A program made the position numbers and the translations under genes. A DNA stretch of 64,000 nucleotides from Melieria omissa (taxonomy: Eukaryota > Arthropoda > Insecta > Diptera > Ulidiidae): assembly GCA_963971225.1 (NCBI GenBank), contig OZ020268.1:61131900-61195899 (forward strand), read 5' to 3'. Positions within the stretch are counted from its first letter, which is position 1, and every line of letters starts with the position of its first letter. Shown here piece by piece: positions 43,771-53,499 of the stretch. A model generated the notes under the pieces. That model did not search any database and was not told the DNA's origin. It saw nothing but the letters and a program-made list of their open reading frames with translations.

Positions 43771-44484
43771 AGAAAGCCGAAAGAGTTCGTCTGTGAGCAG
43801 TGCCCGAAGCGATATACCACAGAAAAGTGTCTAAAGATGCATATAAAGATACAACACTTGCGGCCAAAGAACTTTAAATGTGAGGACTGTGGCGATGCGT
43901 TCACTGAGCGCCGCCTGTTAAAATCACACGTACGCAATCTTCACACGCTTTTTCCCTGCCCACAATGCGATCGTGTGTATCGCAACGCACATTCTTTGCG
44001 GGTACACGCAAGTGCTCACAAAGAAGTGAAGGATTTTGTGTGCGACTTCCCGAATTGTGGCAAAGCCTTCGTTGATCAACGGCGGTTAACAGTGCACAAG
44101 GGGGTGCATTCGGAGGAGCGAAATTTTATTTGCGAGATCTGTGGCTACCGAACGCGTTTGAAAGATGCCTTAGTCATTCACAAGCGCTCGCACACGGGTG
44201 AAAAGCCATACGAGTGTAAGGTATGTGGTCGTCGATTTACCTCGGCCTCGCTTTTGAATGAACACAAACCGATGCATTCAACGGAGCGACCACACGTGTG
44301 TGACGTGTGCGGTGCGTCTTTCTCGCGCGCCAAAGCGCTGTACCACCATAAACATTTACATCTTGGTATCAAGAAGTTCATCTGCAAGCTTTGTGGTCGC
44401 GCATACGCTCAGATGGCTGGTCTGTCCGGACACATGCGCCAGCACCGCATGGATGATAGCCATTTGGACCACCTCCCCATATAA
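43771..44484 (+). CDS. C2H2 zinc-finger protein, exon 2 with eight fingers
   Basis: This exon encodes residues 190-426 and the stop. It holds eight C2H2 fingers in a row: FVCEQCPKRYT, FKCEDCGDAFT, FPCPQCDRVYR, FVCDFPNCGKAF (with a four-residue Cys spacing), FICEICGYRTR, YECKVCGRRFT, HVCDVCGASFS and FICKLCGRAYA, each with its HX3-4H pair. TGEKPYEC is a canonical linker. The product is expected to be a nuclear DNA-binding regulator. The gene lies upstream of Sxl on the opposite strand. I do not recognise a specific orthologue. Confidence 0.93.
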   Translation, partial: RKPKEFVCEQCPKRYTTEKCLKMHIKIQHLRPKNFKCEDCGDAFTERRLLKSHVRNLHTLFPCPQCDRVYRNAHSLRVHASAHKEVKDFVCDFPNCGKAFVDQRRLTVHKGVHSEERNFICEICGYRTRLKDALVIHKRSHTGEKPYECKVCGRRFTSASLLNEHKPMHSTERPHVCDVCGASFSRAKALYHHKHLHLGIKKFICKLCGRAYAQMAGLSGHMRQHRMDDSHLDHLPI

Positions 44485-44858
44485 ACGAAAGAAAAGGAAG
44501 TGTTTCATGTTTAATTATAGTAACATTTCGTTTTAAAAATACTCTAGCATATTTTCGTAGTATTAAATAAGTTTTGTCGCTAAACCAATTCGGTCATTGC
44601 TTTCTTTCCTTCTGACCAGTTTGATGTTAAATGATAGGAAATATAAAATTTTATATACAAGCGCGTGGTGTGCATATATTTGAGGACAATTATTTTTATT
44701 GAAGTTAAAAAAGAAATAACCTATTTACCTATTTATTCTCTCTTTCTCTTATAACCTATTTTATCGCTTTTGCAAGCATCGAGAATGTTGTTTGTGTGCA
44801 TGCGAACCAACATTCGAGAATTTAAAGTTCTTAAAAGGCAAGAATTGAAATTAAGAAT
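44485..44858. other. 3' flank of the zinc-finger gene
   Basis: AT-rich; no AATAAA is obvious in the first 100 bp (attaaataag at about 44560 is the nearest). No repeat is seen until the SINE. Confidence 0.4.
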
Positions 44859-44859
44859 T

Positions 44860-45149
44860 CTTCTTCTTCTTGACTGGCACGGCAGCCCGATTACGAGACT
44901 AAGGCCAAACTACCCGCAACCATCCGTGTTGTGCGTGTAAATTAGTACACGAATGGAATGGACCTACAGCTTTATGCCGATTCCGAACAGCGAGTTGGGA
45001 GCTTTTTCATAGGCAATTTTACTCTCAGAGGTTTGTCATTTCCTGCTGAGAGGACAGCCGCCGAAAGAAAAATTCTTGTTTTTCTTTTTTTTCGGTGTTA
45101 ACGCAACGGAGTCTTAAATCTGGGTTCGAGCGTCTCGTTTGACTCGCGA
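44860..45149 (-). mobile_element. tRNA-derived SINE, head-truncated
   Basis: It has the same body and (GAA)n-like tail as the copy at 33942, but stops after the B-box region (gggttcgagcg); the A-box part is missing. The word gaattc on both sides may be the target duplication. Confidence 0.8.
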
Positions 45150-45268
45150 ATTCGGAATTACTATTCATATTATAAATTGCTATGGTCGAAATTACTTGTA
45201 TTAATAGAAATAAAGTCTGCTTCAGGGGAGAATGATTCGCATGGTAATTTTATTCTATTATGGAAACA

Positions 45269-45500
45269 ATATATCTGGTCAAAAGTAATAACCGCTTAAG
45301 TCGACTTAAGAAGAAATTGAGTTTGGATGCCACCACGTTCCCTTGACTGTGCTCTACGTTTTGTGTAAAATCGGGGAGTTTATTAATAAAACCTATTTGC
45401 ATTCGCATAACGAACACACTACGCGCTTAAACTTTAAAACGAGATTGCTCGAAACAGCAATTTTCGACTTGGGCGGTTATTGCTTTTGACCACAGATATT
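45269..45500. mobile_element. Miniature element, ATATCTG-ended, copy A
   Basis: Inverted ends atatctggtcaaaagtaata and ...gcttttgaccacagatatt, with aaccgc(c/t)(c/t)aagtcg just inside. It is 232 bp and non-coding. It is related to the element at 46403-46650. Confidence 0.65.
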
Positions 45501-45529
45501 CTTAGTTTAAGAAAGCTTAAACTTTATTG

Positions 45530-46085
45530 TGAAGAATATTTTTCCTTCCTAACATTTGTGTTGCATCTGATCGCTGCATTGACAGTTGATTAAATACGAC
45601 GGCAATACAGAGCGCAAGCAGTGGAAGTTGTTGTTCCTTGAACATAGGTATATATGTATATATTGAGGGCATACTTGTAGGAGCTGCAGTGCAAATGGTA
45701 ATGCGCCATGAGAATGCGCTGGTGGCGAGCACTGGGTACTCGCTGCAGCAGACTTCGCACGTAGCGATGGTAGCGAAGATCCTGTCCTTTTTGCACCATT
45801 AGTGCAAGGAGATTCCACAGCGCATTGTTAAAGGAGTTTTAATAATTAATTCGCGTAGATAGGAGAATGCAATGGGACAATCATCATTTAAATAGCACGC
45901 TAGTATGTTGATACGCTCGAGTTCAATATGAAAGCACACAAAGCGCTTCGTCGTGACCATGGCGCAACAAACACGCTGATGTAACTGAATTTGCGATGTG
46001 CATATGCGGTGCGCACTAATTCAAGAAATATTTGATATTCGTCTTGAATAGTAAGATCTGAATTCTGTTGAGGTTTGTTGCATTC
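45530..46085 (-). pseudogene. TFIIIC subunit 3 (GTF3C3-like) pseudogene, 3' part
   Basis: Read on the minus strand from an acceptor-like ttgctttaccgtag|G, this part encodes TPR-type sequence similar to the C-terminal half of TFIIIC 102-kDa subunits. In order: LTIQDEYQIFLELVRTAYAH, then in a second frame FHIELERINILACYLNDDCP, then in a third NNALWNLLALMVQKGQDLRY, and after a shift in a tacata-type run, FKEQQLPLLALCIAVVFNQL. At least three frameshifts are present. It follows the part at 51900-52911 in gene order. The intact protein would be a RNA polymerase III transcription-factor subunit. Confidence 0.72.
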
Positions 46086-46402
46086 CTACGGTAAAGCAAA
46101 AATATTGTCAAATTGGTACATATAATATTGTAAAAATAATGACACTAGTATTTTTTGTCATAAATATGATACGTATTTGCTGTTGCCGATTTCAATTGTT
46201 GTTGACACCGTAATTTCTAAATCGGATGATTTAAATGTGAACAGTAAGTTTTCAAGAACAAGAAATAAGTCAAAGACTTGTTAATCCTGCTGTGCATGAT
46301 TTAATTTCTTAAACAAATTCATTTTTGTTGATTTTGTCTATGAAAGGAGTTTTTCAGAAGCTTGTTATATGCTGAGATAGCACCCATCAAGGAAATATTG
46401 TT

Positions 46403-46650
46403 ATATCTGTGGCCGTAAGGAATAACAGCCAAAGTCGATTTTATGAAGTTTTCAGGAGAGCACTTTTAGTTTTTGATTTTGCTTTAGCTTTAACGAGATC
46501 AATTTTAGATTTGTGGGCGTAAAACATTCATTTTATGAGCAAAAGCCATAGAATTTTGTGTACATTTGAATACGACGAATGCAATGGTGGTATTAACTCA
46601 ATTTTGTCCTAACTCGACTTTGGCTGTTATTCCCTACGGCCACAGATATT
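46403..46650. mobile_element. Miniature element, ATATCTG-ended, copy B
   Basis: Inverted ends atatctgtggccgtaaggaa and ...tccctacggccacagatatt, with aataacagccaaagtcga inside. It is 248 bp. It shares the ATATCTGTGG and ataacNgccNaagtcg words with copy A, so the two are related families. Confidence 0.75.
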
Positions 46651-46999
46651 TTGGTGTTCGTTGTCCCCATAGTGAAATATTTATTTCACTATGGGTGAAA
46701 TATTTATTCACTACTAGTAGGGCCCTGCGGCTTTGCACGCAAGCTTAAAGTCAATGGGCCCCATGTCGAAGGGCACATCTAAAACGTAAATCTTTGATGT
46801 GTGATTTGTAGTTCCACAGTTATTCAAAACATTTGAGTTGCGTAAAAAATGCCACGACAAAAAAGTCTTGAGTTAGGCTACGTGAATAAAGAGTTTGCAA
46901 GCAAATTTTATCTCAAAACGCTGAATGTAACTGATGGAACTGTCATGGTTTAAAAAAAGGAAAGTTCGGGAAAAGATTTCAAATTAGACAGTCGTGGAA

Positions 47000-48300
47000 C
47001 CCAGCGCAATACTAAAAAAATTGATGTATTAGAGTTAAGCTACGTAAGGTCACATAATACTTCATTTCTCTGCGTTGAGGCTCATTACGTACGAAAAAGT
47101 TCAACGCGATTATACCTATCGCCCAAATATTACACGGATTTTTGAGTCTTTTAAGGGATTGCATCTCACTTCTATGATTAAGTATCACAAATATAAACAA
47201 ATCTTTACAATGAATATAACAACGCTTTTCATCAGCCAAAAGAAAAGATGCTTGCACAAAAATGTTTGTTTATAAAAATACAGTCAATAAAAATTTGTAA
47301 TTTGTTCACAAGTCAGTTCTTTTTATTATACATAAAAGTAATTAAGGATTGCAAGCACGATAGCTCCCAACTTTTCTTTCAAACGGATTGGGAAGCGGAG
47401 CAGTTCAACAGTATACCAGTAAATCCACCAAAGATAGTTCGAAAAACATGGACTTCGAAGAAGTCAAGCTAAAAAAATACTCCTCACATCTTCCGGTATC
47501 TGCATCCAAACAGCGGGACTTATTGTGCTCAAGGAACTATGGAACTATGTGCTCAAGGATTGCTGAATAAAGCAGCGAATTGTTTTGTGAAAACTTACAG
47601 ACCTCACAATTGGTAAGGGATTGCTTACCGGAACCAGACATTTTGGAAGATGATGAAAGCGATGGTTAAATGAATTAAATATGTTAAACCAAATCCTGTT
47701 TCAATTCCTTATTACCTAAATTTACATATCTACCTCATGGTGTAACTTCTAACCTTATTGTTGTTTATTCTCACACACACCTGTTTACCTTTATTATTCT
47801 TTTATTTGTCTTACCTTTATGTATGTATTTACATCATGTAAATTTATACTTAATAAGTATTACTTACAATAAATCATTCGCAATCGGGCATCATTCGAAC
47901 CGGGGGCATCTATTCTCTCTATTCATTCTGTGGCCATAACATAAGGTCATTTACGCTGTTTTTTGTTCTTTTTTTACTTTGAATTAAAATAATAAAATAG
48001 GTATATAATCGGAAATTAAATGATGTATCTCATACAAATAAAATAGTGGTTAATGATTTAATATAAAAATGTTCAAAGATAAAATAGTGTATAAGCAGAT
48101 ACTTTCAGAAAAATGGGTTTCAATGGTATTTCTAAGTAAACATGATTACATTTTTTTTGGTGGATTAACAGCTAAGGTATCAGTGAAAAGTATGGTGTAT
48201 TTAAGATGTAAATATTTTTAATAAGACGCGGACAATCAAAGTTTAAAGTAGATCGATTGGATTATAAAAACTTCCAATACGTTTTTCTCAAAACTATACT
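47000..48300. other. Unassigned sequence, possible transposon fragment
   Basis: A short frame at 47388-47570 reads KLKKYSSHLPVSASKQRDLL, a pattern seen near the C-termini of some insect transposon proteins and similar in style to 51160-51230. It is too short to name. The rest is AT-rich. Confidence 0.3.
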
Positions 48301-48469
48301 TTTCATGTTACACTATTTCATTATTCCAGCGACAAAATAAACAGTTACGCAAAACAGGCGCACGAGCGACATCTGCAAGGGGAAGCGGACAACTACGAAA
48401 ACAGCGGGCACCAACCTGATCTAGCGAGGTCCCCAACCATTCTGATGTAACCTCCCCTCCTCATAATAG

Positions 48470-48640
48470 ATGGCGCTACGAGCGAAGGCGACGTTGCTGA
48501 GCGGCGTTAGATGATTCCATCACTTAGGACTACCTGCGGCAGGCCAATCACCTACCCTGGCAGAACAACACAACTGATGAATGTAACCAACACGAGGCTG
48601 TCTTGTGAAGGCCCTATGCTCCCGAGAGGAGTGAATAATA
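48470..48640 (+). mobile_element. 3' end of a non-LTR retrotransposon
   Basis: GC-rich sequence ending gtgaaggccctatgctcccg and gaggagtgaataataataaa; the same ending occurs at 21467-21510. It looks like a truncated LINE 3' UTR with a (AAT)n tail. Confidence 0.5.
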
Positions 48641-48964
48641 ATAAATAATTGACTGGCACGACAGCCCGCTTACGCGAGACTAAGGCCTAGCTTCCCACAA
48701 CCACCCGTGTTGTGCGTGTGAATTTTTGTACGCGGGTGGAAGGGACCTACAGTTTTATGCCGGTTCCGAACGGCAGGTTGGGAGCTTTTTCATAGGAAAT
48801 TTTTACTCTCAGAGGTTTGCCATTTCCAGCTGAGGGGACAGCCACCGAAAGAGAAAACGAGTTTCCCGTTTTTTTTTTAGGTGTTATTACAGGCAGTATT
48901 TGAACCTGCGGTTGCTGCCTTTGACTCGTTGTCCAACGCACTAACCAACTGAGCCACGGCGGCT
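48641..48964 (-). mobile_element. tRNA-derived SINE, minus copy
   Basis: Head on the minus strand GCAGCCGCCGTGGCTCAGTT, B box gcaggttcaaatactgc, conserved body and full 3' part (gcctagcttcccacaacc region). It abuts the LINE 3' end at its tail. Confidence 0.9.
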
Positions 48965-50100
48965 GCCGAGAAGAGTGGACAAGGAACAAAAAAAAAATGG
49001 GAGGTGCGACGCCTTCCTATCGGGTCTTATTCGACTTACTCAATACGAACATTCCGTGAAAAATTCAACTAATCGGCTGTCTAGTTTTAGTGTTGTGGGA
49101 CCAACAAACAAACATACAACATATAGATATTTGCTGCAATGCCTCGCAAAACTTTTTTGATATCCGTATTGTTGTGTACAAATATACCACAGTTAATTTC
49201 TGTCATCATAAAAGGCATTGCAAGAAGGCGTAAAAGGTAGGCATGGTCAACTTTATATACGTAGCTTATGTTTACCGCTATGAAACATAGAATCATTTTA
49301 CATCAACATTAATTTTCAGACATGTTCCGTAGCTTTGTTTTGTTAGTTTAGAGAGCGTGGCCGGTTATATTACAGCCTATGTTTGCCGCAATGACACGCT
49401 GAATCGTCTGATACCCATATTGCTACGACAAATATACAATGGCTGATTTGTCATTATAGTGGGCGTCGCAAAAAGGCATATCAGGTGGGCGTGGTCAATC
49501 TTATATATCCTATGTTAGCATCGATGAAACACGGAATCATTTGATATTAATACTGATTTACAGACATGTACCGTAGCTTCGTTTTGTTAGTTTAGTGGGC
49601 ACGGAAAGTGGGCGTGGCCGATTATATTATAGCCTATGTTTTCCGCAATGACACGCTGAATCGTCTGATACGCATATTGCCTTACAAAAGCATACCAAAT
49701 ATCAGTTTTGTTACCATAGTGGGCGTAATAAATGGGCGTGGTCAATCTCATATAGCCTACGTACCATTCCCACAGATTAAAAAATGTTTGGTGCTTATTT
49801 CATCTAAATCGGTTCAGTGGGTTTTGCCTGATTGTGGCTCAAAAAGCGTCACACTTGTTTTTATATAATAGTAAGGAGTGTAGATAGTGAAATATTTATT
49901 TCACTATGGGTTGTCCCGAAGTCGAACCTAGGGCGAACGAGCTCTCAGTAAACATTTTTTCACACACTTCAAATACTTTTCTTGATATTTTTGGCCATAC
50001 TTTCAATCTTATTCGCAAAATTTTGTTAGAAATTGAAATTATTACAATATAAAAAACAAAGCTGCTAAGTGTAAAAAAATAGTTGATATATTTGCGTTGC

Positions 50101-50518
50101 TGTGGTCGTCAACATTGTGGGTTCCTTCCGAGGCTTGCTTTTTGGCTTTCATTGGTATTTGGTTTTCCGTGGCGGGCACCAAACCCTGCGCACAACCCAC
50201 AACCCTTATACAGCTCATACGAGCTGTATAAGGACATGGACGTAGCGCAGCGAATTAACATCCAGCGGCTACGCTGGCTCGGTCATGTCTGCCGCATGGA
50301 CGACGAAGCTCCGGCGAAAAAGGTATTCGATGCGATGGTTGGAGGTCGACGGCGAAGAGGGAGGCCGTGTCTCCGGTGGAAGGACCAAGTGGAAGAGGCC
50401 CTGGTATCTCTTGGTGTGACCAACTGGAGAAGGCGCGCGCGAAGCAGAGGCGCCTGGAGAGAAGTTTTGCGGCAGGCCGTAACCCGATAACGGGTTGTTA
50501 TGGCCAGTTAAGTAAGTA
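50101..50518 (+). mobile_element. RTE copy 2 with inverted 5' part (twin-primed type)
   Basis: 50218-50518 is identical by eye to the last about 300 bp of the RTE at 1744-4994, including taagtaagtaag. 50101-50191 is the reverse complement of about 1936-2028 of that element, with one difference noted. The junction is a 13-bp stem, ccttatacagctc and gagctgtataagg, with loop atac. A target duplication of about 13 bp (atatttgcgttgc) lies at 50088-50100 and 51706-51718; the right copy is displaced by a later insertion. Confidence 0.85.
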
Positions 50519-50525
50519 AGTATAT

Positions 50526-51705
50526 CGTCGGCTTAGGGTGAAAAGGTGCTAAGTCCACTTTTTTACAAAAATCAGATTTTGATGCACGATGAAAAAAAAC
50601 GTCAAAATACATCATTTAACAAAAAAAAGTATATAGCTTTCTTGTTTTTATCTGCTGTTTTACAATAATGCGCAAATGTGCTAAGTCCATAGTCCATAGT
50701 GAAAATGTGCAAAGTCCAGTTTTTTTGATTTTGAGGAAAGACAAGAGTGCAGGAAAACCCACTCAAGTAGAGAAGAAAAACAAAGGGATAAGACTAAATA
50801 ATCAATTTTATTAACTGTTGACCTTCAAGCAATGTAAATGGCCCCAAAATCGAATGTTCCATTCTACCATAGAGTATGCGAGGTCGAATATTTAGATCAT
50901 ACATTTTTCAAAATTTTTAAGGACTTTCTTTTTGTAAAAAGTATTCGCCCAGAACGGCTAAAAGGCAATGCTGAACAAATATCACAAATATTCGGGCCAT
51001 AAAGTACACTCCACAAAAAGAAATAGGTACTTTACAAATTAAGATTCTCACATTCATGGCAACTTTTTCCACAAAGAGTTGATAAATCTATTGTACCGTT
51101 AGACTAGACTGACTTAAAACCATTATATTCTGAAAGAAGAAAACTTATAGCAAGCAAATACGAAGACCTTCAATGCTTAAAGACAACATTGCCAAAGGAC
51201 CATCATCGATTTTATGAGGAATTACTTATGTAATGACGAAAGACTGCGTTGTTTACTTTTATAATACTTGCTTTATACTTTTCTCACTTTAATGTTACTG
51301 TTTACTACTTTACTGTTTAAATTTTTTTTCGCAGCATCGAAGTAAGACTGTACAAATGCCTTTCTTTTACAATAAAACTATTGCTACAAGTATTAAAAGC
51401 AACAAACTAGATTGTGGTATTTGTATATAAACAAATTGTGTTTTGTGAAAAGGTGCTAAGTCCAGTGCACAATTTAAAAATAACTGAAGAAAATGTGTTA
51501 AGTCACATAATTATATATAAATCGGAAGTCACATTTTTTTTTATTTCTTCATATTCGTCTTATTACTCTAAGTCTTATTACTCTAATGTTTAGTAATATT
51601 ACATAAAAAAATAAAACAATTTTCATTTAAATTTTTACACTTTTTTTTGTCTCTCCTGAAAAATTTGAAAAAGTGGACTTATCACCTTTTCACCTTAAGC
51701 CGACG
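50526..51705. mobile_element. DNA transposon with cgtcggctta ends, non-autonomous
   Basis: The ends cgtcggcttagggtgaaaag and ...cttttcaccttaagccgacg are inverted, flanked by atat on both sides. The word aaaaggtgctaagtcca and variants occur about six times, mostly subterminally. A decayed coding stretch near 51120-51240 (KYEDLQCLKTTLPKDHHRFY) resembles the end of an insect transposon protein. It lies inside the right target duplication of the RTE copy, so it is younger. Confidence 0.78.
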
Positions 51706-51899
51706 ATATTTGCGTTGCATATGCAATGTCATGCGAAGCCCTAAAATTATTTTTGAAAAATATTAGTTTTTAAAGATACATCATTATAAATTGGATGCCG
51801 GTACTAGGTGCAGCAGCTGTATTTGTAATATATCAGTAAGCAATATTTGGGACGAACAAATTTTTCCATTCTCACGTATGAACTGTTTAAAAGTGCAAT

Positions 51900-52911
51900 C
51901 AACGGCTCCAACATGCGATTGACTTAACATGTTCTAAGCTAAAGAACTGTTTGATAGAAGAAAGTATTCTGTTCAATATTCTGCATGGGACTAGGTTTAA
52001 GAGTGAAGTTCGCACACCTGCAAGGCTGATGTTGCGCATTTGCAGTATAACTTTAAGGCCCTCAGCATTAAAAAAGCTTCCACCACTGGCCGCTGCCAAC
52101 ATTTCCTCGCGATTGCGAAGTTTAATCGACTGGCGGGCGAGAAGGATGTACCCGAGTTGAAAGAACTCGTCTAGCTCCCCAATTTGCTGTAGCATGAGTC
52201 AGCGCTCGTAAAGAAAACGGGCATTTAGTGGCTGTCCATCGACTTCACCGGTCTGCTGTAGGGCTTTAACCGCCTCTATGTGACGTCCTTGCTGTTTAAG
52301 AAGTGCTGACAAGGTGAATTTAGCCTCGTAGCAATATGGAGCGAGATCGACGACTCGTGTATAACTTTGGATGGCGTCGATGGTGGGGTTTAAGTGGCGT
52401 AAGCACTCGGTGTGACGTAACCAAACAAATACGGGACATTCGACTGTTTGAGCGTCAGTGATAGGACGCAGCAAGTCGATTGCCTCCACATACTTGCGCT
52501 CATGCATAAGCGCCTCAGCAATGTCTATATAGAGATCAAGCCGTTCGTCAACGATTGGTGTGTGATCGTGGACATTTTGAATTAAGTATCCGAGATGATG
52601 ATGAGCACGCAGGTGAATGAGACTAACACAGAGCTTGGCCCGGAAATCGGGCAGTTAGTCATCCGGTATAACACAAAAGAATATCAGCTCGAGGTTATCT
52701 TCCTGTTCGGTTTCTATGCGAAGCTCAGTGCGCTGACGCAAGCAGGCCAAAACTTTAGCGTATACCTTGTTGAGTATGAGCAATTCCATGTAGAGCTTTA
52801 GATCCTGCAGCGTAAAATGACTGGCACAAACGGTGTAGGCGCTATCCATGGCCTCGAGCGCGAAATTATGCTTGTTAAGGTCATGGAAATAATGAGCGAC
52901 GTTGTTGGCCG
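51900..52911 (-). pseudogene. TFIIIC subunit 3 (GTF3C3-like) pseudogene, middle part
   Basis: A single minus-strand frame reads AANNVAHYFHDLNKHNFALE, KLYMELLILNKVYAKVLACL, then a stop (TAA after CVIPDD), LPDFRAKLCVSLIHLRAHHH, LYIDIAEALMHERKYVEAID, VFVWLRHTECLRHLNPTIDA, SYTRVVDLAPYCYEAKFTLS, a second stop (TGA after RFLYER), and LMLQQIGELDEFFQLGYILL. These are TPR-like helices in the order of TFIIIC 102-kDa subunits (for example VVDLAP...A...LS.L..Q.G). The homology is from memory of the family. The part is cut at 52911 by a 7.8-kb insertion and continues at 60720. Confidence 0.8.
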
Positions 52912-53120
52912 CAGTGACTACGTGACGCGAAACTGAGCGGGGAAATGATTTTCAGACCATTTTTTGCTTTTTCCAATCGTCCGATAGTGTACGGGTTTAT
53001 TTTACCCAAGCATTCGCACAGCACCGGTTACCAGTCAATTGCTTGTATCTTAAAGTGATAACTGTTCTTATTTGCTGTAAATATAACGTTGCGAAAAACC
53101 TTGTTTTACTGGTCGAAGTC

Positions 53121-53395
53121 TGTTCCCACCATCTTCGATCGGCGGTGGAAACTGCGAAATGTAAACTGGTTTAAATAAAACGCGCACTCCTTGGGAAAAA
53201 GCCATCAGCTCAAAAACCCAATTTATTTTCCGCACTACAAGCACACGCACATCTTGCACCGATAAATTAATCTTGCACCAAAAAATGGACGTCTTGTCCG
53301 CTTGACGCTCACTACACGACTGACTACTTCGGCCAGAGACGATCGTCCCTGTGCGAACAAGTCAATCGCACAGGAGATCGTCCCTGTACGAAACA
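53121..53395 (-). repeat. BEL/Pao 3' LTR
   Basis: The left LTR on the plus strand, therefore the 3' LTR of the minus-strand element. It is nearly identical to 59918-60193 (for example ctacacgactg here versus ctgcacgactg there). Confidence 0.92.
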
Positions 53396-53499
53396 GTGCC
53401 AGCGAAAACCAATGGTTTTCATTAAATACAATCAGCTTGCATTAACAATTAATAACAATACAATTAACAATCAACTTAATTCTAATCTTAGCACTCTAG

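Larger units (their letters stand above)
46713..49884 (-). mobile_element. Helitron-like element or cluster with a SINE inserted
   Basis: On the minus strand the right end reads TCTACACTCCTTACTATTAT and the left end reads cgcagggccctaCTAGT, matching the 3' end of the element at 9940-10659 (for example gacttcaaacttgcg-like text). The stretch 49090-49880 consists of three tandem units of about 240 bp containing gtgggcgtgg. Whether 47000-48640 belongs to the same element is uncertain. Copies of atagtgaaatatttatttca flank both ends. Confidence 0.5.

Noticed and set aside
45590..46085. Functional TFIIIC gene
   Set aside because: Frameshifts here, two stops at 51900-52911 and a 7.8-kb insertion within coding sequence make it a pseudogene unless the assembly is wrong.
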